This document shows positions 1-11,233 of a stretch of DNA of 64,000 nt, in pieces. Below the pieces are notes generated by a model. It saw only the letters and a list, made by a program, of their open reading frames with translations, made no database searches and was not told the DNA's origin. The position numbers were made by a program, and so were the translations under genes. Source of the DNA: Quercus robur (Eukaryota; Streptophyta; Magnoliopsida; Fagales; Fagaceae); assembly GCF_932294415.1 (NCBI RefSeq), contig NC_065535.1, forward strand, positions 83,597,862 through 83,661,861, read 5' to 3'. The first letter of the stretch is position 1; the number at the start of each line of letters is the position of its first letter.

Positions 1-1426
1 ATCCTAGTCCAGCCTAAACTGCCTCCTCACCCTGTCAGTAGAATAATGCACAAACCTAACACCCTCATCAGCCAAATAAAGCAACCACCCAACATTAATA
101 GCTGCCAAATAAGTGATACCCCTCTCCTTAAAGCCAGTCAACGGGGTAGTGGTCCCAATAGTGTCAACAAAAGGACCTATAGTAGAATCAACGCATGTAA
201 AACCCGTACCCAAATTTCTATATGCTCTCCAAGAAAACCCAACTCCCTTATCAAAGAACTCAATGGCAGGATGACCAAGACCAACCTAATGAAAAGCAAT
301 GGAAAATCAGACTCAAATCGGCCACAAAAATCAGTGATAACTCTTGGACATGACTGGTATCTATCTTTGGCATAGCGAACAGGCCTACACTTTGCTAAAT
401 GCCTAGTATAGCGCTTATACAACAGATGCTGTAGAATGGTACTATGAACATAGGTAGTAATTATGTGGCTGGAACCCACCTGATTCTCATCACTCTACAG
501 GATATCCAACTGAACATATAGATGTCCCAAAAACATGGGTGCCAATGGCAAACTCACCCCAACAGATATCTTAATGGCTAATTAAAAATATAGAGGTTTC
601 ACAGAATAGTGGGGCTGAGAGCCAAAAATGAACTTACAGAGCCAGAACGTGACGAGTACCGCACAGCGAGCAACGACGGAGGCCTTAGAGAAAGAACTAA
701 CCCAATATGACAACTTCGCGTTGCCACTCAACTCTCTTCCTCAACTCGGCCTCCACAGCCTCTTCTTCCAAAGAAAGCTCTAAGGCACCAGGGTCAACAT
801 CACCAAGAATGGGCAAAAGCAACTGGTTTGCCACGTCTTCCGAAGTCACAGTGATCTCACTGCAGGAAAGAAAGAAAGAAAGTATGAGTGGCAGTGCACC
901 ACCGGTGGACCAAATGGCGAAGATTAAACAAGTCTCTGTAGTTGGACAAGCAGCGTGACAAGACAATGGCCTTCAACACACTGGCCCATTGTAATGCCTC
1001 CATAAAACCCGTGTTGGACAACTCCTTGTCCACCCATTCCTTCCAACCCAAAGCAGTACCCGATCCAAACTCAAAGAGAATGGGCATGGGGAGCGAAGTA
1101 CCTTGGCGGATAACAAGATCTAGAATCGAAGAAGCCAACGGAGCCCAAGATATGTCCGTGTTGCAACAGCAAAGGGCAAGCCACACATGGCCCAGCGGCG
1201 GTGACGTGTACTCACTGGGAACTTTTGGAAAATGGGCATAGGTATCATACCAAGGGTTTATAAGAGGAGCGCATTCACTATTGGGATCGCGCCGTGCCTC
1301 CTCGTCATCGGAATGGTCCGATTTGGAATAGGCAGCCTCTTCACCTACATCTCGTGCGGCAAGATCATCGGAAACAACCTCTTTTCCCTTACAGCAGGAA
1401 GAACCTTGGCTTTTCGTCGGCGTCAT
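1..1426 (-). pseudogene. Plant mobile domain (PMD, aminotransferase-like/MAIN-like) gene, frameshifted and cut by the window edge
   Basis: Reading the minus strand from an ATG at 1426, the first frame runs to about 860. It gives an acidic, Ser/Asp-rich head and then a stretch recognisable as a plant mobile domain, with words such as LGWKEWVDKEL, LQWASVLKAIVLSRCL and LVHRWCTATHTFFLS. The domain continues in a second frame (EDVANQLLLPILGDV, about 850-700) and in further frames down to base 1 (ILQHLLYKRYTRHLAKC at about 440-390; TPLTGFKERGITYLAAINVG near 140-80). No single frame covers it. The first break is at a TTTC tetranucleotide run (about 864-882), and another is near 715. The C-terminal end lies outside the window. 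PMD proteins occur as host genes and inside Mutator-like and gypsy elements, so this could be a transposon passenger. Because it has at least two frameshifts it is called a pseudogene, although the last part could still be an intact exon. Confidence 0.75.
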
Positions 1427-2217
1427 GATGGATTGGTTGATCGGAGTGTTCGCGAAAAATAATCTGCAAGCGCATAGAATTGTAACAAGTAGTAAAGTGT
1501 TTTTAGAAAACGAATGTTGAACCCACAGGGATTAACTATGTTATTGAATACCAAAATTCACTAAATTAATTACTATTTGGAAAATCGAAAATAAATGGAA
1601 TGTTCTACTATCTGAATTAAATTAAACTATTTAATAAAAATAAATCTACGAATAAAAAGAATTAACAAAGCGTAAAAATCTAACAGTGTAAAAATATAAT
1701 AAGAATGGATCAGAGCAGTTGATTTCACCTAACAAATCCCACACAATTTATTCTTCCTAAGTATTAAATTCTAATAATCTCCTGTTGATGATTAAAAATT
1801 CCTTAAGTATTCAGTATCTTCTCTCGAATGATATCAAAAATATCTTCAAATAACAATTCCATATCTCTATGTGAATTTAATTAATTGGAGACTCATTACG
1901 TACTTTGAATTTTCTGAAAAATCACACTAATCGCGGTAAAGCATCTCTACTTTCGCTCAACTAATGGTGTTTAATTCTAGAACTAAAATAACAAATCACC
2001 TCTCGGTCTCATTGTCATTCAATTGATCAATCAATAATTTGTAAAAAGAAATATTAAGCATTAAGAATAAGAATTAAACACTCAATCATGGAAATATTAA
2101 AAATAAAATAACTCAGAATATAAATTGTGTGTTCATTGCTAGACTACATCAACGCTCTAGAAAATAAAATTTAGTTCATAATCAAATTGAAAAGAGGTGA
2201 CTTACCTACTAGTGCGA
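1427..2217. other. AT-rich spacer upstream of the PMD pseudogene
   Basis: No supported gene is seen. The first 100 bases resemble the non-coding tails that often accompany plant retroelements (words such as GAACCCACAGGGATTAACTA near 1530). The family could not be assigned. The rest is plain AT-rich sequence with stops in all frames. Confidence 0.4.
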
Positions 2218-2352
2218 CAAGGTGCAACCCATGTTGCACACCTATTGGCTAAGCAAGTGCATTATTGGGAGGCTGAGAAGATTTGGCTTGAAGAAGTACC
2301 ACCGTTTATTGATTCTCAAAAATTCAACATGATGTCTTGCGGTTATGAATAA
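2218..2352 (+). pseudogene. C-terminal scrap of a non-LTR (LINE-like) RNase H domain
   Basis: The plus frame from 2218 to the TAA at 2350-2352 reads QGATHVAHLLAKQ, then WEAEKIWLEEVPPFI. This matches the usual C-terminus of plant RNase H domains found at the end of LINE polyproteins: the conserved VAHxLAK helix followed by W-E-x-P-P-x-I and a stop soon after. Nothing upstream in this frame extends it, so only about 45 codons remain. A LINE should be followed by a 3' UTR and a poly(A) tail. The next 100 bases hold a short direct repeat (AATGTTCATGGCT, twice) but no clear tail. Confidence 0.6.
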
Positions 2353-3395
2353 TGTTCATGGCTGTATTGCGTTTAGGAATAATGTTCATGGCTATATTAA
2401 TCTTTTATTGAGTAATATAATTTGCACCAAGTTTTCACTATAAAAAAATAAAAAATTAAAAAAAAACTGAACAAATGCGACCACGGGACTAGTTTTCATT
2501 TGGAAAAAATACAGATAAGTTTGGTCAATTATCATTTTTGTCATGTAAATTTCATTTTGGTCAAGTAAGTTCCAATTTGCTATCACCGTTAGTTATTCCT
2601 CCTTCTTGTTAAAAAAGTTGCCGTTAGTAAGGACTAATGGTGGAAGTAAATGTGAATTTACATGACGAAAATAACAAAAATGAAACCTACAAGACCAAAA
2701 CAACAATTAACCAAACTTTTAGGGTGTTATTTTTATTTTCTTTAAAAATGACAAAAATAAAACTTATAGGACCAAAATAACAATTGATCAAATTTCAAAG
2801 GATATAATTTGTATTTTTGCGTTTTTATTCAATTTCAGCCAAACTTAAAGGCATGATAAATACTCAGAGAGCATCAAGGAGGCTCTGAAATTATAAAAGA
2901 AATATGGGTCTTATTAACGGATGCATTTAGGAGATTTGTTAGTGGGTTATTTTAGGAAACTTTTGATACTACTTTTATGAGAAATATAAAAATCTTTCAA
3001 AAAATCAATTGTTTTTTTTTTTTCTCCATAAAAAGTTTCTAAGAATATTTCTTAAATCAAAGCTTTTAGGGTATCTGTTAACTTTTCTCAAGAAATATTA
3101 ATGTAAAATGGTTGTAATCCGAATTACATTACTCATGGTGGCATTTGGTATACTGGTAATGTTTTAGAAATCCAAGAAATGTTAAAAATTCTTACATTTG
3201 GTTGCAAATCACACAAGAGAATTAGATATAGAGGTATCTAAATACCCACTTAATGCCTTTTTTTGTGAGAATGTGGATTCCCTTTAAAAAAATGTGGGTG
3301 TCTACATTTCTATGCCTAAATAAAGTTACATTTTGTATAAATTGACAATTTTACCCATTCTTCCTACCCTTTAACGAATAGAAATATAATAAAAT
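2353..3395. other. Intergenic, AT-rich; dispersed-repeat debris
   Basis: No gene is supported. Between about 2500 and 2830 two related blocks (words like AAAATAACAATTGACC and TCATTTTTGTCATGT, in both orientations) form a loose inverted structure that may be an old transposon end. The stretch from 3120 has words (GGTGGCATTTGGTATACTGGT) that look like a terminal inverted repeat, but a convincing partner was not found. Confidence 0.35.
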
Positions 3396-3400
3396 AAAAC

Positions 3401-4199
3401 TGTGAGGGTAAGTAGGTAGAGTAAGTGAGTTGGACCGTGAGCCGTGCCCGAGGACATATAGAAGCCCGAGGATGGTCTCAAGGTCTATTAAGTTTTGGGA
3501 TCAATGAGCCAAGGATAAAGAAAGATAATAACGAATTGATGGTAGGTCCCGAGGAGTCGAGCTTCCTCGGGAAAGCATTGTGGAAGGTTGGAACCTAGCG
3601 ACCTTGGGAATGCTGTACAAAAGGTAATCAGTCTTTTGAGAAAAAGCTTCAATGAAGGTAGCCAACAACAAAGGCAAAAACAATCTAGGAAGAAGGCTGC
3701 TACCACCACATTAAATGCTCCGCACCTAATCAACTAGCCACATTTATGTAGAAATGACATCTGAACAGTGGTATCTCAGTTTACAGCTACTCATAAAGCT
3801 TTTAGGAGGTTTTAGATGGGACAAGTATCCAAGAGATCATCTATAAGGTCAACAAGTGGAAGGTTGGGAAGAAGAATGGAAGGACTATATAAGGGAAGGG
3901 CTCCCATAAAAAAGGGGCATGGAATCTGAGAGAGAGGGGAAGAGAAATAAGAACACCTTGTACTTAGATAAACTTGAATGAATATAAGAACACTTCATCC
4001 TCTGACTTGACCGAAGAGTGTTATTCCCTTCAAATTGTGTTTTCTTATCTTTCTGGCACGAATCCATTCTATTGTGGCTCATACTTGATTTACTGAGTCT
4101 TTTACCTATAAAATCCACTCTCTAACAAATATTTTGTTTTGGGCTTGTTGAGCCATCATCCATTTTCGTTGGGCTGAGGGTCTAATTCCAATCCTTACA
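3401..4199 (+). mobile_element. Solo LTR of an LTR retrotransposon
   Basis: The block begins TGTGAGG and ends CCTTACA, giving the TG...CA ends and a short inverted repeat typical of LTRs. It is flanked on both sides by the same five bases, AAAAC (3396-3400 and 4200-4204), which is the target duplication expected of LTR-element integration. Inside is a TATA-like box (TATATAAG, about 3886-3893) followed by GAGAGAGGGG-type leader sequence, so the promoter points along the plus strand. No second LTR, primer site or coding region follows. The element was therefore reduced to a solo LTR by recombination between its two LTRs. Confidence 0.85.
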
Positions 4200-4204
4200 A
4201 AAAC

Positions 4205-5563
4205 TATTATTATAAATTAACAGTATAAATAATTATTTTTGGATTGTACATCTCATTTAAAAATGTTACATTATAGTTTCATTGAATTTTCTATGATTTA
4301 TTGTTTATATTTTGTTTCTTATAATTTATTTGGAGGAAAAAAAAATTGATTTTGTATTTACAAATCAATGGTAATTTGGGAAATAAATAATTCTTATAAG
4401 ATTTTCAAAAATAAACCAAATATAAAGCATCTCATATTTTTAAAATTTTTATTAGATTCTAAATCAAACTAAACATAAAAATAGTTACATTCTCAAACAT
4501 CTAAAATCACTAAATATTGCATTCCCAAAAGTTCGGATATCGGAAGTAATGCGGTAATAAGATGCTAGTCTAGAATCTCTAGATAGATCGCAATTGGTGG
4601 GCTTTAGTCTTGTTTTATATTCCTCCAATTTAATTTTCAGAGTATTATTGTGGTTTTAGATAATTTGAAGGTATATATATTCTATTTTGCACTGTTATTG
4701 CACCAAACGTTTCTTAGTTTTAAACTTTTAATGCCTCCTTAATTTCCCCCACCTCCTTAAAATAAAAATAATTAAAAAAAAAAAGGCTTGTGGATTCTAT
4801 CAAAGCTAACATTGGTCGATTATTTTAGGAAAATTCAGGAGTTCCCATTGATTGCCTTTAGTACTGGAGCAACGTATATGCCTTTGAACAATCCATATGC
4901 CAACTCTCTCTCTCTCTCTCTCTCCTAATTTATTAGGACTGAAATTGACGTAAATCTAGTACATGATTGTTTAGGATTATGTAATTAAAAATAGCACTTT
5001 TAATTTGTTAAACAAAATTTTTTTTTAAATAGTATTAATTTTGTTAACACAAATTAAAGAAATGATGAAAGTCATCCCCAAAAGAAGAAGACAAATTATT
5101 CCTCTCCCCCATATATTACATCAAATAATTTTACAATCATTCTTTATCTTTTTTATCTTTTTTTTTTTCTTCACGCTAAATTAGAAAAAAAAAAAATCAA
5201 AAGTCAAAAGCAGGGGTACCAAATAATTAAGTAACAAACATTATCCAAGCCGTTGCTGAAGTGGGAGCTGGACAGGTGTCAGAGCCACAAAGCACAGTCA
5301 CGTTTGCAAGTGCCCGAGACAGTGTGAAAATTAGAGAGAGAGAGATAGAGAGCGTCTCAGTCTCACAGTCTCTCAGGCTTAGCCTTGTTAGTAGTTGTGA
5401 GGAACACAAATCTCTGATTTTCACACAATAACGTGTCTGTCTTTCAACCCCTTTGGTTTTTTTCCTCTGCTTATTTGCTTCTGTTTCCTTGAATTCCTCA
5501 AACACACAAACATTTCCTACCAAATAAAAACCAGACACACACAACACACATATAGTAAGCCCT
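4205..5563. other. Intergenic region and probable promoter/5' leader of the MBD gene
   Basis: No ORF of interest is seen. A CT microsatellite lies at about 4905-4924. The last 300 bases become rich in C/T and G/A tracts (5325-5410) and probably hold the promoter and 5' UTR of the downstream MBD gene. A convincing TATA box was not identified. Confidence 0.4.
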
Positions 5564-5582
5564 GCTCTCTCTCTCTCTCTCT
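5564..5582. repeat. CT microsatellite in the probable MBD 5' UTR
   Basis: About nine CT units, 90 bases before the MBD start codon. Pyrimidine-rich tracts like this are common in plant 5' leaders. Confidence 0.8.
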
Positions 5583-5673
5583 ACTTTGGTACTTTGTTGG
5601 GTTGCCTTTAAGGAAATAAATAAATAAATAAATTTTTTTTAATTTTTATTTTTTGTGAATTTAGTAGTTGAAA

Positions 5674-8600
5674 ATGGCAAGCTCAGTGGAGGAGGCAGGA
5701 AGAGAGGAAGTTGTTTCTGTGGAGCTCCCTGCTCCTCCTGGTTGGAAAAAGAAGGTCTTTTCTCTTTCTCTGTGTGTCTCTTTTTTGAGGGTCTATTTTG
5801 CTTTGCTTTATGTTGAATTTCTTTGCAGGTTTTCAATTCTTGAAATTTTGGTTGATTTGTGCTTTAATTTTTGTTTTTATGTTGAAATTCGATGTGGGTT
5901 TGGTTTATTTTGGCAAATTTGTGGGCTTTTGTGGTAACATTTGGTGCTGTGGTGATGGTAAGCTAGTTAGGGTTTGTGGGTGTTTCATTAATTTGTGGTG
6001 AATTATGAATAATCATGGTTCAGAGTTTATGTTAAAGCTTTTGGGTTGCTTAATTGTTCAGAATTTTGTAGGAATTCTTGGTTTCAAGTTCTTCTTACAT
6101 TTTCTGTAAGGGTTTGTAGAAAAGTCCCACAATTAAGCAGTATTTTTTTAAATACCCCTTTCTAGTAATTTTTTTTTTTTTTTTTGGGGGAGGGGGGAGC
6201 AGTATTTGACAACTGGTTAGAGGCATATTTTGAAAATCTGCTTTTTCTCGTATATGATTTTTTTTTTTTTTTTTTAAATTACATTTGATAATATCTATGA
6301 ATTTTTATAATCTGCTGCTGGTTATGATGTGAGTTATGATTGATTGATTGGAAATGGTGCATCCAAAGCCTCTTTTCTTTTTCTTTTTTTTCCTTGAGGG
6401 ATAACTTCTTGCAAACTATATTGCCTATTTTTCCTTCTTGAAGTGATAGATTTAGATAATCATGCTAAGTTTTGTTGCTTTTTTTCTTTTTTATGTCAAT
6501 ACATGATAAATTTATGTTTATGATCTTCTTACATTGACTATAGATTAGTCTAATTTGCAAGAAGATCACAAAATTAGCTTCTCTTTTATAAATTTAGATG
6601 AAAATTGTCTTTGTGATCTCCTTACATTATCATAAATTGGGGGGGAAATAGGGACTACTTGGGAAGCTTCCAGTACTGTTGATGCAGAAGAACATGTTAA
6701 ATTGTTAAAATGTCCATCCTTGGAGGAATGGTGCATATCATGAAGCCATAACTCCTCTCTGACCCTCAATTGGCCAAAATGAACAACTCATGCTCAAGCT
6801 CCTATAGATTCATTTATAAGTGCATTCTTTTTTATAAGTATTTTATTCAAAGGTTTTTAAGTTGCTCTTAATCCCAATCACCCAAAAGATGGTTCCCAAT
6901 AAGGATAAATAATATTTTTGCTAGCAAGTTAATACATATATTGATGCTTATTGTCTTTAGATCAAACAGCATTTCCTACCTCCATCAATGTCTAACGGTG
7001 CATCAGACACACACACACACACACACTAACTACCTCAAGCTGTTAGCTAAAAGGTGGATCCTTCCTAAGTTCTGCTGGTTTGTGTTTGAAAATATATTCC
7101 TCTTTCTCTTTTCCTCAATCTCAGTTAGTGTATACATACCTACCTCCAGCTGTAAGGTAAAAGGTGGATTCTTCCTAAGTTCTGCTGGTTTGAAAATATA
7201 TTCCTCTGTCCTCTTTTCCTCAATCTCAATTAGTGTATCTATTTTATAAAATATTGAGATGGTTTTAACCCCAAGATTGATGTTTATCAGTAAGAAAGGA
7301 TCAAATGGAGTATTTACTTTTCCATATAAAAATAAAATAAAATAAAATAAATTGATAAATACAGTGAAGAGTGGATTGTGTGATCCCCCTTCCAGTATTT
7401 AAGTTACCAAAAGTTATGCTAGCTGTAGCTCAAGCGGATTCTTTGACTTTCCTCCTAAGTGTTGATCTTACCCAAAGTTTCAAGGGGCATCGATCCCTTT
7501 AAAGTAAAACTTTATTTGAAATTGAAGTCAACTCAGGATAACACTGGGGATGCTTGTTAATTAGTTGAATAAAATATACCTTTTTTGATAACTAGTTGAA
7601 TTTAATACAGTTGATTGCATAATAAGTTGACTTAGTGCCACAGAGCAATGCCTTGTCTGATAGAGCTTAGCTCTCTAAGTAAATAACTTCTCTTAGCACC
7701 TATTTTTTTTTTAAATAAAAACAAGTACCAAAATACCTAATCTTTTCGTCATTTCATTCTGTTATCAGTTTTTGAGGTCATAATATGTGTACCAACCATG
7801 TTTAGAAATTGAAGCCTTACATAACTTGATATAGTGCCTTTTTAGTGCATCATGCTCAGGTGATGCAAGGACTTGATGCCTTGAGGTCTTTCACCTTTGA
7901 CGATACTATGTGTACATATCCAACCTTCCTTTACTGGAATAAGTTTTCTTGTTGAAGGTGGTTTGCATTAGAAGTTTGAGATTTTTTTCGTTTTGGGGGT
8001 GTGGGTGGGCGCTGAGCTTATTTTTTGTGGAGTATTTGTATATTGTTTAAGTTCTGCATATAGATATAATAAGTTAACATATTTCTTTTGGGTGGTAATA
8101 CTATATTGCCCAAGTTCTACATAATGGCTATATATCTTACGAAAATGTAATAGAACTCTTGGATCTAGACATATGCCATCTTTGGCAGTAGATTTACTGC
8201 GGAGGTAAATTGTCATAAAAGATGGCACTTACGCTCTTTATCAGGTATTTTCCTTGTTGACTCAATGGCGGATTTCATGGAAAAAGGAGATGCCTTGTCC
8301 ATGTACAATTCATACAGATTGTAATACCAATATTAACGTTCCATATTAAGTGGTGGTAGATTATGAATTTTAGCATATTAGGCCTAATGACTCACAAGTT
8401 GAAGTATTCTCTTTATGATTGTCCCTCTATAACACACTATAAAAATGGGTCAGATGTACTGGCCAATGGCCTATGGGTGGGGGTTCAAATCCTCAAGGGT
8501 GCCTAATACGGTGATACCTGGAAAAGAAAAGATCAGATATACTGTCCCTAAAAAAAGAAGTTAACTGCACAAGTAGTAAATTATTTGTCTATTATTAAAT

Positions 8601-8771
8601 TACACATTACACATCTAGACTTCCGGACGTTTAAACTAATTGGGTAGTTGAATCACAACAAGATTAATATTCTGTGGGTGAATTGGCTCTAGATTTGACT
8701 ACAGGGGTATCAAGCATGACTATCATCAACATCACATACTTTCTTATGAGTACCAAGTAAAAGGAAAAAAA

Positions 8772-8804
<33 letters not shown>

Positions 8805-10251
8805 GGTGAGTGATGTAACCTCACTCTTTAAGTATATTTCTTGGATTAAATCGTCTAGCAGCACCCATTCTAGCTGTTCTTTAATTGATATCTCTTAGTT
8901 TTCAGTCTTTTAACTTTAAATCCTGTTGTTTCTGTAATACATTGTTCTATCTTTGTTCCATTTATTCTATGTTTGGTAGGAGGGATGGAGAGGGGAGGGT
9001 AGGAGGAAGTGAGATCCCTGCCCCCCCCCCCCCCCCCCCCTTATGTTTTTTGTTGGGGAGAAGGAACAAAAGGGGGAATAAATATATAATTTGACTATAT
9101 CCTTATGTAAAATGGCTTAAAGTTGGGGTAAAAAATAATTAATGAATCAAAGTGCACACTATCGGGCATCTTTTTGAATTTGATCTACTATCAGCATTTG
9201 TTTTAGCAATTTCTATCTTTTTAAATCCTTTATTGGGAATTCCATGACCTAAATTTTTTTTAAGTAGTGCATGTATATATGCAGCATTGTTGTTGTTATT
9301 ATTTTGGTCATAAGTCAACTGTCAATATAACATTCATTGGTCTATGTTCATCTGCAGTTCTTGCCCAAACAAAGTGGAACACCAAAGAAAAATGAGATCA
9401 TATTTACATCCCCCACGGGAGAGGAGATTGTTAGCAAAAGACAATTGGAACAGTACCTGAAAGCACACCCTGGTGGTCCCACAGCATCAGAATTTGATTG
9501 GGGCACCGGTGAGACCCCTAGGAGATCAGCAAGGATTAGTGAGAAGACCAAGGCAACTCCCCCACCAGAAAGTGAGACCCCAAAGAAACGGAGTAGGAAA
9601 TCATCAGCTAAGAAGGATGACAAAGAGAAAGAAACTGCCTCTGAAGGAACTGAGGAGACCAAAGAAGTTCACATGGAAGATGCTGAAAAATCTGAGAAAG
9701 ATAATGTAGATGCAAAGACAGAAAAGGTGGATGTGAAGCAAAATCAAGAAGACAATAAAGCACAAGATACAGATACCAAAACGGAAGCAATTCCTCCAGA
9801 AGAAGGTAAAGTTGGACAAGAAGGTAACATACCTAATGATGCTGAAGAAAGCAAGAAAACCTCAGAAGCTGAGCTGGAAAGTTCAAAAGAAACACTTGTT
9901 GGGAAGGAAGCTGAGGGTTCTAAAGTAACTCAAAATGAGAATGAGAAGTTGGAGGGTGAAAAAGTTCAAGAGAAGGCCCAGCAGCCAGAGTGTGAGGCAG
10001 AGAAAGAAGATGGATCTGGGGATCAGGACAAAGCTGACACAGCCATTGCTGGTGAGAAAAAAATTGAAGTGGAAGGAGAGGAGAAAGAGAGAGATAACAG
10101 AAGCACTCTTGTATCTGAAGGAGAAGACAAGGAGAAATCAGTCAAAGAAAACGATGCTGAGTACAGTGCAGGTGTTCATGAAAACAGCAAAAAGGTTGAA
10201 GGAGAAGCGACTGAAAATGGAGGCCATGGCAGTGAGGCTGTCAAGCCTTGA
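5674..10251 (+). CDS. MBD10/11: Methyl-CpG-binding domain protein, MBD10/MBD11 type (two exons)
   Basis: Exon 1 is 5674-5754 and exon 2 is 9358-10251, joined in phase 0 across a GT...CTGCAG intron of 3603 bp, giving 324 residues. The ATG at 5674 is the first in frame after the leader. The MBD is at roughly residues 15-80. Exon 1 ends in PAPPGWKKK, and exon 2 resumes with FLPKQSGTPKKNEIIFTSP, TGEEIVSKRQLEQYLKAHPG and FDWGTGETPRRSARI. This is the Arabidopsis MBD10/MBD11 pattern. From about residue 90 the protein is low-complexity, Lys/Glu-rich and acidic, probably disordered, with a basic KKRSRKSSAKK patch that could serve as a nuclear signal. The family acts in the nucleus as chromatin readers or adaptors, and this clade is not known for strong preference for methylated CpG. 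The join is supported by the unbroken domain. The large intron holds tandem repeats and long G and C runs. Confidence in identity is high; which of MBD10 or MBD11 it corresponds to is open. Confidence 0.93.
7031..7238. repeat. Tandem duplication of about 100 bp in the MBD intron
   Basis: 7031-7133 and 7141-7238 are near-identical copies, each running from TACCTC(A/C)AGCTGT to TTAGTGTAT. The second lacks a few bases (the GTGTTTG insert). An AC microsatellite (about 7011-7026) sits just before the first copy. Confidence 0.85.
8772..8813. repeat. Homopolymer run of 42 G
   Basis: An uninterrupted G run follows an A-rich stretch (AAGGAAAAAAA) inside the MBD intron. Pure G runs this long are rare in plant DNA. 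They are strong candidates for four-stranded structures and also for sequencing or assembly length error. Confidence 0.85.
9021..9040. repeat. Homopolymer run of 20 C
   Basis: An uninterrupted C run in the same intron, 208 bases after the G42 tract and in the complementary sense. The two tracts could in principle pair in the transcript. Confidence 0.9.
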
Positions 10252-11233
10252 GTATAAAGTAGATTAACCGGATGCTGTTTCTCTTCCCCTTAGCTCAGTG
10301 CGAAGATGACCATAGTTTAATATTGTTAATGTTGTTAATCTTAGCTATCTGATTGTTCGTTGAAACATCCATCTATTCAATTATAGATGAGACTTATAAT
10401 GTACGGTCTTTTGTTGTACTGGAGAGACATGAAGCATGCTGTGACCTTTGTAACATTATGGTGTAAAGATAGTTGTAATGTGATATTGGTATGCAGTCCT
10501 GTAATAATGTAGATCCCTGAATCTGTAATAATGTAGATCCCTGAACCATTGCTTATCTTTTAGTTTAACCTGATGGCCGAGATCTGTCTTTTCAGGTGAT
10601 TTTTGGATGAGAACTGTTGCAGGTATCTGTGACTGTGAGCATTATTGCTCTGTTTGCTGAGAAGCAGAGGAATTGAATTGAAAACATAGGGGGCTGCAAC
10701 AACAATTCCTCTCTGTTTGGTACGGTTTATTTTCAACTTTTTAAAAATGAGATTGTTTGAAAAAGTAATTTATTTTCAAACTTCTGAAAATAGCACTGTT
10801 TGAAAAAGTTGTAAAAGAAAAAAGTTTGCACTTTATCTTTTTATGAAGTGGAGTGCTTTATATCCATTATTGGATGAAGTTATAACTACAATAACTTTCT
10901 TCTGCTCCCTTTCCTTAATTTATCTAGTAGAAACTTCATATGTTCTTCAAGATTGAAGATTTTTGCTGTGGGTGACGAGCAAAAATTAAAATTCACATTC
11001 ATTTAATTCAAATGTGAAGAATAATGATGTTAAAAAGAATTTGCAATGCTGAGTGCAAAAATGAAAAAGAAAAGTTGCTACTCATAACCGCGCAACAAAA
11101 TACAACTCATGAAAGGCTAATAGAAAGTTGATGGATTACATCAACAAAAGGTTGGATAATTGATGCGACTTAAATACTCCTATCTCATAGAAAAAGAATA
11201 AAATGGAATTGGTGGTACTACTACTATCTTTCT
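10252..11233. other. MBD 3' UTR and convergent intergenic space
   Basis: The first 300 bases are the probable MBD 3' UTR. It contains an exact 23-base tandem repeat differing only in its last base (10499-10522 and 10523-10546, core GTAATAATGTAGATCCCTGA). The MBD and MPH2 genes converge here, their stop codons 983 bases apart. No other gene is seen. The block 10720-10830 repeats TTTGAAAAAGT and TTTTCAAACTT words and may be a small decayed element. Confidence 0.5.

Noticed and set aside
7425-7500. TAGCTCAAGCGG ... GGCATCGATCCC resembling a tRNA-derived SINE head
   Set aside because: A and B box-like words are present, but arms do not pair well and no tail or target duplication was found.
8450-8530. 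GGGGGTTCAAATCCTC, a good pol III B box in the MBD intron
   Set aside because: No acceptable A box or tRNA-like fold accompanies it.
9473-10267. Long secondary ORFs on both strands over the MBD exon 2
   Set aside because: They are other-frame shadows of a Lys/Glu-rich low-complexity coding region and show no domain of their own.
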